DNA of 64,000 nucleotides from Thomasclavelia spiroformis DSM 1552 (GTDB lineage: Bacteria > Bacillota_I > Bacilli_A > Erysipelotrichales > Coprobacillaceae), in contig NZ_CP102275.1 of NCBI RefSeq assembly GCF_025149465.1, forward strand, positions 1,612,001-1,676,000, in the 5' to 3' direction. Under the pieces are notes generated by a model that did no database searches, had not been told where the DNA came from, and was given only the letters and a program-made list of their open reading frames with translations. Positions 46,085 through 56,374 of this stretch are shown piece after piece. Position numbers and translations under genes: made by a program. Positions within the stretch are counted from its first letter, which is position 1. Every line of letters starts with the position of its first letter.

Positions 46085-48307
46085 TTAATGAATAACTCTT
46101 TTAACTTCAAAAATTCCTTGGATTTTAACAACATTATCCATTGCCTGTTGCAAACGATAAGCATCTTCAACTGATATCTTTAATTTAATAATTGCTTTCA
46201 TATCAACAACATCAGCTCGAATATTTAAGATATTTATTTTTAATTGACCTAATACCGTAATTACATCATTCAATAAATTAGTTCGATCCAAACCAGTAAT
46301 TTCTAAATCAGCTTGAAACTTCATCGTTGAAATTGAAGCAAAATCCCAATACACGTCAATTAATCGAGCTTGAATTTCTGGCACTTTAATATTTGGACAA
46401 TCTTTACGATGAACTTTGATTCCTTGTCCTTGAGAAACAAAACCTAGTATTTCATCACCAGGAATCGGGTTACAACACTTAGATAATTGTATTTTCAAAC
46501 CATCAATTCCCTTTACAACAACACCAGAATTACCCCTACTACTTTGTTTTTCATTAATTTGATTATTTCTTTGTAACATCTTTGAAAGATTATCAAAGAA
46601 ACCTCTTTTTTTAGGAACAACACGATCAATCAAAGTCATGATTGGTAAACTCTTTTTACCAATAAAATACAAAATATCATCAAAACTACGAGCTCCAAAT
46701 GATCCTAAAAAACTTTTATAAGTATCAGGATCCATATATTTCTTTTCATCTAATTGACGTTTTCTAAGCTCTTCTCTTAAAATTTTACGACCATCTTCGA
46801 TTAAGTCTTTTTTAGTTTCAGCTTCTTTTGACGCAATAAATTGTCTAATTTTATTACGAGCCCCAGCCGTACGAACAAATTTTAACCAATCTTCACTTGG
46901 TCCTTGTGATTGTTTATTAGTTTTTATTTCAACTACATCACCCGTCTTTAACTTAGTATCAATTGGAACCATAACATTATTAACAATTGCTCCAACGGCT
47001 TTATGTCCAACTTCAGTATGAATTCGATAAGCAAAATCAATTGGTGTTGAACCATTAGGCAATTCCACTATCTTACCTTGTGGAGTTAAAACATATACAT
47101 TAGCTTCAAAAATATCTCTTTTTAATGAATCATAATATTCTTTAGCATCGCCATCTTTAATATCATCACTTAAAGAAATAAATTCTCTTAACCATTGTAA
47201 TTTTTCACCAATTTCTTGTTGTTCTTTTTTAGATGAATAGCCTTTATTTTCTTTATAACGCCAATGAGCCGCAACCCCTAGTTCAGCAAGTTCATCCATT
47301 TCTTCAGTTCTAATTTGAATTTCAAAAGTATTACCATCTTCACCAATTACTGAAGTATGCAATGATTGATACATATTTGGTTTAGGCATTGCGATATAAT
47401 CTTTAAATCGTCCTGGAATTGGTCGATAATGATCATGAATTACTCCTAAAATACTATAACAATCCATCTTATCTTTAGTAATGATTCTTAGTGCATATAA
47501 ATCATATAACTCATCAAATCTTTTCTTTTTAACAAACATCTTTTTATAAATACTATAAATTGATTTTGCCCTTCCTAAAATTCGATATTCATAATTATTT
47601 TCATCAAGCATTTTCTTTACCTTTGCCATCATCTTAGCTACTGATTCTTTTCTTTCTTCTTGCTTAACTGCTAAAAGATTCGAAATTTCTTTAAATGCTA
47701 CGGGATCTAGATAATATAAACTCAAATCTTCAAGTTCTGTTTTAATATCATTGATCCCTAAACGATGAGCAATCGGTGTATAAACTTCTAATGTTTCTCT
47801 TGCTATTCTTTTTTGTTTATGAGGAGGCATGTATTGTAAAGTTCGCATATTATGCAAACGATCAGCAAATTTAATCAAGATAACACGAATATCTTTAGCC
47901 ATAGCGATATAGATCTTACGATGATTTTCTGCATAAACATCAGCTTCATCTTTAAAAGGCATTTTACCGATTTTAGTAACCCCTTCTACTAATGTCGTAA
48001 TTTCTAAACCAAAACGCTCAACCATTTCGTCATGACTAACATTACAATCTTCCATAACATCATGAAGCAATCCGGCTGTAATTGTTGCTGGACCAGTTTG
48101 TAATGTTGCTAAAATATAAGCTACCCAAATTAAATGATTAGTATACGGTTCGCCGCTTTTTCTTTTTTGATCTTTATGTTTATCCATAATAAAATCATAT
48201 GCTTGTTTAATTAAAGTTAGACTATCTTTATTAGTAATATACTTACCACACACATCTAAAATATCATCAATTGAAACAACATCATTAGCACCTTTATACT
48301 CTGCCAT
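46085..48307 (-). CDS. rel: Bifunctional (p)ppGpp synthetase/hydrolase (RSH)
   Basis: Stringent-response enzyme. The HD hydrolase domain is intact (GLLHDVMEDCN), the synthetase domain has RFKDYIAMPKPNMYQSLHT and EIQIRTEEMDE, then TGS (VYVLTPQGKIVELPNGST), a conserved-Cys region (KCCNPIPGDEILG) and a C-terminal ACT domain. The RFKD charge pattern belongs to bifunctional enzymes. The frame opens with GTG at 48316; the ATG at 48307 is better placed after AGGGGG (740 residues). Order recJ-apt-rel is conserved in Firmicutes. Confidence 0.95.
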   Translation of the reverse strand: MAEYKGANDVVSIDDILDVCGKYITNKDSLTLIKQAYDFIMDKHKDQKRKSGEPYTNHLIWVAYILATLQTGPATITAGLLHDVMEDCNVSHDEMVERFGLEITTLVEGVTKIGKMPFKDEADVYAENHRKIYIAMAKDIRVILIKFADRLHNMRTLQYMPPHKQKRIARETLEVYTPIAHRLGINDIKTELEDLSLYYLDPVAFKEISNLLAVKQEERKESVAKMMAKVKKMLDENNYEYRILGRAKSIYSIYKKMFVKKKRFDELYDLYALRIITKDKMDCYSILGVIHDHYRPIPGRFKDYIAMPKPNMYQSLHTSVIGEDGNTFEIQIRTEEMDELAELGVAAHWRYKENKGYSSKKEQQEIGEKLQWLREFISLSDDIKDGDAKEYYDSLKRDIFEANVYVLTPQGKIVELPNGSTPIDFAYRIHTEVGHKAVGAIVNNVMVPIDTKLKTGDVVEIKTNKQSQGPSEDWLKFVRTAGARNKIRQFIASKEAETKKDLIEDGRKILREELRKRQLDEKKYMDPDTYKSFLGSFGARSFDDILYFIGKKSLPIMTLIDRVVPKKRGFFDNLSKMLQRNNQINEKQSSRGNSGVVVKGIDGLKIQLSKCCNPIPGDEILGFVSQGQGIKVHRKDCPNIKVPEIQARLIDVYWDFASISTMKFQADLEITGLDRTNLLNDVITVLGQLKINILNIRADVVDMKAIIKLKISVEDAYRLQQAMDNVVKIQGIFEVKRVIH

Positions 48308-48341
48308 AAACAACACCCCCTAATCATTTTTATCACTACTT

Positions 48342-48860
48342 TTAATACTTTAACAATGAATAAACATTATATCCTTGTAATCTATCTCTTCCTTTTAAAG
48401 CCTCAAGTTCAATTAAAAAAGCAATTCCAATTACTTTGCCACCTAATCTTTCAACTAATTTAACTGTGGCCTCAACTGTTCCTCCAGTTGCTAGTAAATC
48501 ATCAACAATAATTACATTTTCTCCTGATTTAATACTATCTTTATGAATATGTACCTCATTTTTTCCATATTCTAAATCATATGATTCATTAATCGTCTCA
48601 CGTGGTAATTTGCCAGGTTTTCTAACGGGAACAAATCCAGCATTAATATTGTAGGCAACTGGACAACCAAATAAAAAACCTCGTGCTTCCGGACCTGCTA
48701 CAATATCAACCTTTGCCTCTAAGTTATTTGCCCATAAAACAAATTGATCAATTGTTTCTTTAAATGCTTCTTTATCTTGCATTAATGGTGTTACATCTCT
48801 AAAAATAATTCCTTCTTCAGGAAAATCCTTTATATCAGCTACATATTTAGTTAAATCCAT
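48342..48860 (-). CDS. apt: Adenine phosphoribosyltransferase
   Basis: Salvages adenine to AMP. PRPP motif [23 protein letters not shown] and [11 protein letters not shown] are typical of Apt. 172 residues is normal. Between recJ and rel, 34 bases before the latter. A TATAAT within the recJ-apt gap may give a local start. Confidence 0.96.
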   Translation of the reverse strand: MDLTKYVADIKDFPEEGIIFRDVTPLMQDKEAFKETIDQFVLWANNLEAKVDIVAGPEARGFLFGCPVAYNINAGFVPVRKPGKLPRETINESYDLEYGKNEVHIHKDSIKSGENVIIVDDLLATGGTVEATVKLVERLGGKVIGIAFLIELEALKGRDRLQGYNVYSLLKY

Positions 48861-48921
48861 GTTTAATTTTTTCTCCTTTATTATGATATATAATTATATC
48901 ATTTTTATTTTTTAAATAAAA

Positions 48922-50559
48922 CTATTTAATTTCTTCAATAATAATATTAATCGTTTCAACATTATTAAATACATTAATATTAAATTTACCAACTAAACTT
49001 ATAGTTTTTGCATCTTTATATTGTTCATATAGTTTTCCTTGATTAAAATACAATGCTTGTACTTTTGCTTTAGCCAAATCAAGATCAAAACGTAAATGTT
49101 TACCGTTAGATAATTGAATAACTTTATTTACTACTAAATCTTTAACATAAAAATATGTTTCTTCATTGCCATTACCTAACGGTTCAAGCAGCTCCAATTG
49201 TTTTACACTATTTTTACTTATTTCATCACCAAAGACTTCAATTGCATCAATCAAAGGCGGTTGATAATTTTCTAATTTTTCATCTAAATATACCTTTAAA
49301 CGCGATTTTAAATTCTCAACATTTTCTTTACTGACACTAAAACCTCCAGCTAATTCATGACCACCATAACTATCAAGCACATCTTCTACTTCTTTAAAAA
49401 TATTATTTAAAGATAATCCTTCAATTGCCCTAGCACTTCCCTTATATATCTTTTTATCTTGATCAAAACTCATAACAAAACTTGGTCGGTTATATTGACG
49501 TGTATACTTTCCTGCTACTAAACCAATTAATCCTTCATGAACCTCATTTTCATAACAATATAAAAACTTATCATTAGCATCTAATGAAGCTAACACTGTT
49601 TGATATTGTTGGTTAGTCATCGTTTGTCTTTTACTATTGATTTCAATTGCTTTGCTACTTACTGCTTGTAAAATGCCTATTGAGGCATTTTGTAGAAAAT
49701 ATTTAACAAGATGATTAGGATTAACTATTTCACCAAGACGTCCAAATGAATTGATTTTAGGAGCAATGATAAAGCCGATACTTGTCACATTATATTTTTG
49801 ATTATTTCCTAACAATAATTCTAATTGGGGAAATTTATTTTCTTTCATAAATTCAAGAGCCCTTTTAACTAATGAACGATTTTCATCAAGTAATGGCATC
49901 ATATCCGATATTGTAGTAATCGCCGCTAAACAAAATAAATATTTATCGTGTCTATTTAATAGGGCACTAGCTAATTTATAAGCGACAAAACCCCCTGAAA
50001 TTGGTTTATATGGATAATCAGGAGAAATTGCTGTATGAATGATTGAAAAAGCATTTGGTAAATTATCATCATGGCTATGATGATCCGTTACAATAACATC
50101 AATTCCTAGTTCATTAGCTAGATCAATTGCTTCATTAGCTTTAATTCCATTATCAACTGTAATAATCAAACTATATCCCTTAGCTGCCATTTGTTCAACA
50201 CGCGTAACATTTAAGCCATAACCATCTTGCAAGCGACTAGGGATATGATAACCTACTTCTATCCCTAATTGTCTAAAAGCTTCAACTAAGATGGATGTTG
50301 CTAATATTCCATCACAATCATAGTCACCATAAATACAGATTTTTTCATTGTTTTCAATTGCTTCATGAATTCTTTCTAATGTCATTTGAGCTTCTGAAAA
50401 TAATGAAAAATCATGATAGATCAAACGATTTGAAAGTAATGAATCTACTTGGGGTTTACTATAATTTTTATATGCAAAAATTTTAGCTAATAGTGAATTT
50501 ATCTTATATTCTTGCATATAGTGTTTGTAGTCTAAATCATTTAAAATTTGCCACCTCAT
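48922..50559 (-). CDS. recJ: Single-stranded-DNA exonuclease RecJ (short form)
   Basis: 5'-3' exonuclease of the DHH family. Motifs DYDCDG, VDNG, TDHHSHDD in the catalytic domain, DHHA1 with YGGHELAGGFSV, then an OB-type domain to the end. The longest frame starts at 50601, but AAGGAG lies inside and sets ATG 50559, giving 545 residues. B. subtilis RecJ is over 200 residues longer at its C-terminus; that extension is missing here. Followed by apt after 61 bases. Confidence 0.93.
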   Translation of the reverse strand: MRWQILNDLDYKHYMQEYKINSLLAKIFAYKNYSKPQVDSLLSNRLIYHDFSLFSEAQMTLERIHEAIENNEKICIYGDYDCDGILATSILVEAFRQLGIEVGYHIPSRLQDGYGLNVTRVEQMAAKGYSLIITVDNGIKANEAIDLANELGIDVIVTDHHSHDDNLPNAFSIIHTAISPDYPYKPISGGFVAYKLASALLNRHDKYLFCLAAITTISDMMPLLDENRSLVKRALEFMKENKFPQLELLLGNNQKYNVTSIGFIIAPKINSFGRLGEIVNPNHLVKYFLQNASIGILQAVSSKAIEINSKRQTMTNQQYQTVLASLDANDKFLYCYENEVHEGLIGLVAGKYTRQYNRPSFVMSFDQDKKIYKGSARAIEGLSLNNIFKEVEDVLDSYGGHELAGGFSVSKENVENLKSRLKVYLDEKLENYQPPLIDAIEVFGDEISKNSVKQLELLEPLGNGNEETYFYVKDLVVNKVIQLSNGKHLRFDLDLAKAKVQALYFNQGKLYEQYKDAKTISLVGKFNINVFNNVETINIIIEEIK

Positions 50560-50587
50560 AAATACTCCTTTGTTTTCAAATAAAAAT

Positions 50588-50603
50588 AGTTGCTTAAGCA
50601 ACT
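50588..50603 (-). terminator. Hairpin between the ComN-like gene and recJ
   Basis: TAGTTGC-TTAA-GCAACTA stem with TTTTTATTT following on the minus strand. It sits at the ComN-like stop and only about 30 bases before recJ, leaving no room for a full recJ promoter after it. Confidence 0.7.
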
Positions 50604-50892
50604 ACTTTGAAATTAAATCAGAAAAATCATTGATACTCAATCGAGATGCTTCTTTAATAACTTGTAAACTTAAATAATCAAATATTTCTGAAAAATCAAG
50701 ATTCATGATATCATCAATAATTTCACACATCGGAATAGCATCTCTTTGTTTCCATTTACGTTCAAATAAATAATTCTTTATTTGTTGTTCAGAAATATTA
50801 TGAATATTTTGTTGTTTAAAATCACGGGCTTTTAATTTAATTAAAAAATTAAGATCACGTTTATTAAATTTAAAATCATTTATCGATTCCAT
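50602..50892 (-). CDS. ComN-like post-transcriptional regulator
   Basis: 96 residues from the ATG at 50892, chosen because of GGAGGG; the longer frame starts at 50916. The sequence ISEQQIKNYLFERKWKQ followed by an acidic helical region (CEIIDDIMNLDFSEIFDYLS) resembles the small ComN/YrzD family. In Bacillus that gene lies between spoVB and secDF near recJ, and here it lies between a spoVB-like gene and recJ, which supports the assignment. In B. subtilis ComN affects comE mRNA at the poles and septa; whether that role applies here is unknown. Confidence 0.65.
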   Translation of the reverse strand: MESINDFKFNKRDLNFLIKLKARDFKQQNIHNISEQQIKNYLFERKWKQRDAIPMCEIIDDIMNLDFSEIFDYLSLQVIKEASRLSINDFSDLISK

Positions 50893-50958
50893 ATTAGCCC
50901 TCCATTTCAAAATCACCTAAACATTATATGACAAATTTCATCAGAAAGGAAGTGCTTT

Positions 50959-52266
50959 ATGAAAAGAAAACTAATAAATTCTTTTATTATTCTTTCAATT
51001 AGTTCAACTCTAGCTAAAATATTCAGTATTTTAAATAGAATTATTTTATCTCGTCAGTTAAGCAGCGAAGCAATGGCTTTATATATATTAGTTATGCCTA
51101 CAGTATCTTTATGTATTACATTAGGACAATTAGGAATTCCTTCAGCTGTATTTAGATTAGTTGCCAATCCTAAATATAATAATAAAAAGATTATTATTTC
51201 AGCTTTTGCAATTTGTTTTTTTACTTGTGTAATTGTTTCTAGTTCTCTTTTATTTGCTTCTAAATTTATTAGTCATAATTTATTAAGGAATGAAAATGCA
51301 TTTTATCCTTTATTATCATTAGTCTTATTTATTCCTTTAGTAGGTATTAGTGGAATCATCAAAAATTATTTTTTAGCCAAACAAAATGTTTTTTTAGTAG
51401 CTAAAGCAGGTTTTATTGAAGAAGTTGCACGCTTGGGTTTTAGTTATTTGATGATTAGACAGTTTTCATTTTTAACAGATCAATATTTAGTTAGTTTTGC
51501 AACATTAGCAATGTCAGTAGGTGAACTTTGTTCTATTATATATATGTTATTTCGTTTAGGTAATCATCAGATTGATAATTTTAAGCGTTCTAAGATTTTT
51601 GATAATTTAGTATTAAAAGATGTTTTAAATATTGCGATGCCCTTAACTGGTTCAAGGTTATATCATTGTTTAGTATCGTTTCTTGAACCAATTATTTTAG
51701 TTTATGTTTTAGTAAAGTTTAATTATAGTGAAAGTATGATTCATCAACAATATGCAATTATTAGCGGTTATGTTATTTCCTTATTAGTAACCCCGACTTT
51801 TTTTAATAATGTTGTTTATCGCCTATTTTTACCGATAATTACTGATGATGTTGTTTATTGTAAAATAAAAAGCGCTAGAAAACATATGTTATTTGCATTG
51901 TTTATTTGTTTATTGATTAGCGTTCCCTTTACTTTGATCTTTTATTTTTTCCCTGAGTTTTGTTTAAAGTTTTTATATAATACAACTGACGGTGCTAATT
52001 ATCTTCGTTACATGGCTATTCCTTTTACTTTATTTTATTTACAAACTCCTCTTAGCGCCTTATTACAGGCATTAAATAAAAATAAGCTGATGTTTATCAT
52101 TAGCATTATTGAATGTAGTTTAGAAATCGTACTTATTTATGGATTAAGTCATTATATTGGGGTATTTAGTATTGCAATTAGTTTACTTGCTGGTTTATTA
52201 TCTACCTTATTAATTAGTGCAGCTTCATGTTATCGTTATTTATTTTTAAACAAACTAAAAACGTAA
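50959..52266 (+). CDS. SpoVB-like polysaccharide flippase (MOP superfamily)
   Basis: 435 residues, about 12-14 transmembrane helices. The start FIILSISSTLAKIFSILNRIILSRQLS and the LGIPSAVFRLVA motif are typical of the SpoVB/MurJ-like branch of the oligosaccharide flippases. It probably exports lipid-linked cell-wall or cortex precursors. Divergent from the ComN-like gene, as in the spoVB neighbourhood of Bacillus. With AAAGGAAG before the ATG. A general MATE-like exporter is less likely. Confidence 0.82.
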   Translation: MKRKLINSFIILSISSTLAKIFSILNRIILSRQLSSEAMALYILVMPTVSLCITLGQLGIPSAVFRLVANPKYNNKKIIISAFAICFFTCVIVSSSLLFASKFISHNLLRNENAFYPLLSLVLFIPLVGISGIIKNYFLAKQNVFLVAKAGFIEEVARLGFSYLMIRQFSFLTDQYLVSFATLAMSVGELCSIIYMLFRLGNHQIDNFKRSKIFDNLVLKDVLNIAMPLTGSRLYHCLVSFLEPIILVYVLVKFNYSESMIHQQYAIISGYVISLLVTPTFFNNVVYRLFLPIITDDVVYCKIKSARKHMLFALFICLLISVPFTLIFYFFPEFCLKFLYNTTDGANYLRYMAIPFTLFYLQTPLSALLQALNKNKLMFIISIIECSLEIVLIYGLSHYIGVFSIAISLLAGLLSTLLISAASCYRYLFLNKLKT

Positions 52267-52279
52267 GAAAAATCTTACG
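52262..52279. terminator. Shared terminator, flippase and DtxR-like gene
   Basis: CGTAAGA / TCTTACG hairpin at the ends of the two converging genes. The T run is on the minus strand. Confidence 0.72.
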
Positions 52280-52637
52280 CTTCATTTAAATAATTTTTAA
52301 TTCCTGCAAATACCTCATCACTAATAACATGTTCAATTTTACAGGCATCTGCTTCGGCAATTTCTTTAGATACATTAGTAATTTTTATTAAAAACTCAGT
52401 TAAAATACGATGTTTTTCATAAATATATTTAGCTTTTTGATTTCCTTTGTCAGTTAAATTTATCTGTCCATTATCATCGATTACAATATAACCTTCTGCT
52501 TTTAAAATCCCAACTCCGCGACTAACACTAGGTTTACTAAATCCTAAATGTTTAGCAACATCAATCGAACGAACGAATTCATTATTATTTTTTAAGACTA
52601 AAATTGTTTCTAAATACATTTCTCCAGATTCTTGCAT
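52275..52637 (-). CDS. DtxR-family metalloregulator with iron-type ligands
   Basis: 120 residues: winged helix (SIDVAKHLGFSKPSVSRGVGILKAEGY) plus the dimerisation/metal domain, and no SH3-like third domain. Aligned with DtxR and MntR by eye, the primary-site ligands are Met7 (GEMYLE), Cys99, Glu102 and His103 (ADACKIEHVISDEV). Met and Cys at these places match DtxR/IdeR iron sensors; MntR has Asp and Glu. The short two-domain length looks like MntR. An iron sensor is predicted. It is monocistronic and no target operator was recognised. Confidence 0.85.
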   Translation of the reverse strand: MQESGEMYLETILVLKNNNEFVRSIDVAKHLGFSKPSVSRGVGILKAEGYIVIDDNGQINLTDKGNQKAKYIYEKHRILTEFLIKITNVSKEIAEADACKIEHVISDEVFAGIKNYLNEA

Positions 52638-52682
52638 AATAAAAAACCTCCACTATTAGTATAACAATAATTTAAAAAAAAG

Positions 52683-52704
52683 AAAACCAGAATACTCTGG
52701 TTTT
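52683..52704 (-). terminator. Distal terminator of enolase
   Basis: AAAACCAGA / TCTGGTTTT stem followed by CTTTTTTTT on the minus strand. It is 210 bases beyond the eno stop, so eno mRNA would have a long 3' end. Confidence 0.75.
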
Positions 52705-52870
52705 TAAGCACTAGGAATAATAATTATAATGGCTAATTAGTATGATTAAATATTCCCATTTTTTTAATAAATCGATAATTTGAAGGTTTTTTTGATTTAT
52801 TTTGTTGGATATAAAACCAAAAGTTTTGGGTATGTTTGAAAGGATATTTTGATTTTATATAGTTATCATT

Positions 52871-52893
52871 TGCTAACCAAGTATATGTTAGCA
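52871..52893. repeat. Inverted repeat downstream of eno
   Basis: TGCTAAC-N9-GTTAGCA, perfect 7-bp arms, 23 bases after the eno stop. No T run follows, so it may be an mRNA 3' stabiliser. It shares the CTAAC/GTTAG words with the palindromes upstream of eno, but in the opposite order. Confidence 0.5.
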
Positions 52894-52915
52894 CATTATA
52901 ACATTTTAATCAAGA

Positions 52916-54263
<1,348 letters not shown>

Positions 54264-54278
54264 ATTTATTCACACAAA

Positions 54279-54319
54279 GTTAGTTGTTTCTAACTAATTA
54301 CAGGTTAGCATAATCTAAC
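54279..54319. promoter_or_regulatory. Twin palindromic operator over the eno promoter
   Basis: Two GTTAG-N6-CTAAC palindromes, at 54279-54294 and 54304-54319, lie 25 bp apart centre to centre. The upstream one covers the probable eno -10 (TATGCT, 54312-54307; -35 TTGCTT, 54334-54329; 16-bp spacer), and the other covers the start of the transcript. The arrangement looks like paired dimer sites for a repressor. The protein is unknown. Confidence 0.62.
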
Positions 54320-54412
54320 TTACGTTTCAAGCAATTTACAAAAATATTTTTATTTTTTGATTTTTATAATAAAAAAATTGTCGATTTTCTTAGTTTTCTA
54401 GTTGAAGTTTCA

Positions 54413-54441
54413 TTGACTTTGAAGCATCTTTATTCTATACT
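54413..54441 (+). promoter_or_regulatory. Promoter of the IscU-like/GGGtGRT operon
   Basis: TTGACT (54413-54418), 17 bp, TATACT (54436-54441). Strong sigma-A match, with an 80-base leader before the ATG. Confidence 0.82.
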
Positions 54442-54521
54442 TTACTCAGGTGATTTTAGTTCGCCTTATAATAGTGTGACTAGCTATTTATAATCGAAAA
54501 ACACGAAGGGAGTTAGAAAAA

Positions 54522-55214
54522 ATGATTTATTCACACGAAGTAGAAGAAATGTGTTGTGTCAAACAAGGTGCTTCACATGGTTGTGCTCCAATTCCTGAAG
54601 AAGGAAAATGGGTATATTCTAGAGAAATTAAAGATATCTCTGGTTTAACACACGGTATTGGTTGGTGTGCTCCTCAACAAGGTGCTTGTAAATTAACATT
54701 AAATGTTAAAGAAGGTATCATTGAAGAAGCATTAATCGAAACTATTGGATGTTCAGGAATGACTCACTCTGCAGCTATGGCTTCAGAAGCATTAGTTGGT
54801 AAAACTTTATTAGAAGGTTTAAATACTGACTTAGTATGTGATGCTATCAATACTGCAATGAGAGAATTATTCTTACAAATTGTTTATGGACGTACTCAAT
54901 CTGCATTCTCTGAAGGTGGTTTACCTATCGGTGCTGGATTAGAAGATTTAGGTAAAGGATTAAGAAGTATGACTGGTACTGCTTATTCTACTAAAGCTAA
55001 AGGTCCTCGTTACTTAGAATTAACTGAAGGATATATCAACAGAATCGCATTAGATGAAAATAATGAAATTATTGGTTATGAATTCACTAACTTAGGTAGA
55101 ATGATGGACATGGTTAAAGCTGGAAAAGATGCTAATGAAGCAATCAAAGAAGCTACAGGAACTTATGGTAGATTCGATGATGCTGCTAAGTACATCGATC
55201 CAAGAAAGGAATAA
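54522..55214 (+). CDS. IscU/NifU-like iron-sulfur scaffold-type protein
   Basis: 230 residues. The segment ETIGCSGMTHSAAMASEALVGKTLLEGL (Cys77) resembles the IscU/NifU core GCxxxxAS...GKT. Six further cysteines occur at 11, 12, 21, 49, 56 and 106, with CCVKQGASHGC at the N-terminus. The C-terminal 80 residues are not IscU-like. It is paired 15 bases upstream of the GGGtGRT gene and both use codons typical of high expression. A cluster-carrying or redox role with that protein is inferred from the pairing; the biochemical function is not known to me. Confidence 0.75.
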   Translation: MIYSHEVEEMCCVKQGASHGCAPIPEEGKWVYSREIKDISGLTHGIGWCAPQQGACKLTLNVKEGIIEEALIETIGCSGMTHSAAMASEALVGKTLLEGLNTDLVCDAINTAMRELFLQIVYGRTQSAFSEGGLPIGAGLEDLGKGLRSMTGTAYSTKAKGPRYLELTEGYINRIALDENNEIIGYEFTNLGRMMDMVKAGKDANEAIKEATGTYGRFDDAAKYIDPRKE

Positions 55215-55229
55215 TAGGAGGGTACGAAA

Positions 55230-56228
55230 ATGGCATTATTTGAAAGTTATGAAAGAAGAATTGATCAAATTAACGCTGCATTAGCTAAATTTGATATTAA
55301 ATCAATCGAAGAAGCAAAAGCTATTTGCGATGAAAAAGGAATTGATGTATATAACATCGTAAAATCAACTCAACCAATCTGTTTTGAAAATGCTTGCTGG
55401 GCTTACACTGTAGGTGCTGCAATGGCAATCAAAAACGGAGATACTAAAGCTGTAGATGCTGCTAAAACAATTGGTGTTGGTTTACAATCATTCTGTATTC
55501 CAGGATCAGTTGCTGATGATCGTAAAGTTGGTTTAGGACATGGTAACTTAGGTTCTATGTTATTAGATGAAGGAACTGAATGTTTTGCTTTCTTAGCAGG
55601 ACATGAATCTTTTGCTGCTGCTGAAGGAGCAATCAAAATTGCTGAAAAAGCTAACAAAGTTAGAACAAAACCATTAAGAGTTATCTTAAACGGTTTAGGT
55701 AAAGATGCTGCAAAAATCATCTCAAGAATTAACGGATTCACTTACGTGGAAACTCAATTCGATTATTTTACAGGTGAAGTAAAAGAATTATCAAAAACAG
55801 CTTACTCAAACGGTCCTCGTGCTAAAGTTAACTGCTATGGTGCTGATGACGTTAGAGAAGGTGTTGCAATCATGCATAAAGAAGGTGTAGATGTATCAAT
55901 CACTGGTAACTCTACTAACCCAACTCGTTTCCAACATCCTGTTGCTGGAACATATAAAAAAGAATGTATTGAACAAGGTAAGAAATACTTCTCAGTTGCT
56001 TCTGGTGGAGGAACTGGACGTACATTACATCCTGATAATATGGCTGCTGGTCCTGCTTCTTATGGTATGACTGATACTATGGGACGTATGCACAGTGATG
56101 CTCAATTTGCTGGTTCTTCATCAGTTCCTGCTCACGTAGAAATGATGGGATTAATCGGTATGGGTAACAACCCTATGGTTGGTGCAACTGTTGCTGTTGC
56201 TGTAGCTATTGAAGAAGCTTGCAAATAA
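55230..56228 (+). CDS. GGGtGRT family protein, function unknown
   Basis: 332 residues, soluble. The family-naming motif is at 259-265 (SGGGTGRTLHPDN). Other striking segments are GLGHGNLGSMLLDEGTE, FLAGHESFAAAEGA and GNSTNPTRFQHPVAG, and eight cysteines are present (33, 51, 56, 89, 118, 202, 246, 331). No signal peptide or membrane segment. Glycine-rich loops and conserved His suggest nucleotide or metal binding, but this is not established. GGAGGG precedes the ATG and a strong terminator follows, so the pair is a defined two-gene operon. Confidence 0.85.
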   Translation: MALFESYERRIDQINAALAKFDIKSIEEAKAICDEKGIDVYNIVKSTQPICFENACWAYTVGAAMAIKNGDTKAVDAAKTIGVGLQSFCIPGSVADDRKVGLGHGNLGSMLLDEGTECFAFLAGHESFAAAEGAIKIAEKANKVRTKPLRVILNGLGKDAAKIISRINGFTYVETQFDYFTGEVKELSKTAYSNGPRAKVNCYGADDVREGVAIMHKEGVDVSITGNSTNPTRFQHPVAGTYKKECIEQGKKYFSVASGGGTGRTLHPDNMAAGPASYGMTDTMGRMHSDAQFAGSSSVPAHVEMMGLIGMGNNPMVGATVAVAVAIEEACK

Positions 56229-56250
56229 TTTGAATTTTTCTAAAAAACTA

Positions 56251-56283
56251 AAAAAGTCTTGATTTTATCAAGGCTTTTTTTAT
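56251..56283 (+). terminator. Terminator of the GGGtGRT operon
   Basis: AAAAAG-CTTGA / TCAAG-CTTTTT hairpin with a run of seven Ts. Confidence 0.9.
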
Positions 56284-56374
56284 TACTATTTGTTTTTTCG
56301 TAATTTTCTAAAGAAACTTCTTAAAATTTTCACAGAATTTTACAATGGGTGATAAATTGCTAACAAACAATAAA

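Noticed and set aside
45931-46170. 79-codon minus-strand frame over the hisS leader
   Set aside because: It overlaps the T-box RNA and the end of rel; no ribosome site and no protein-like composition.
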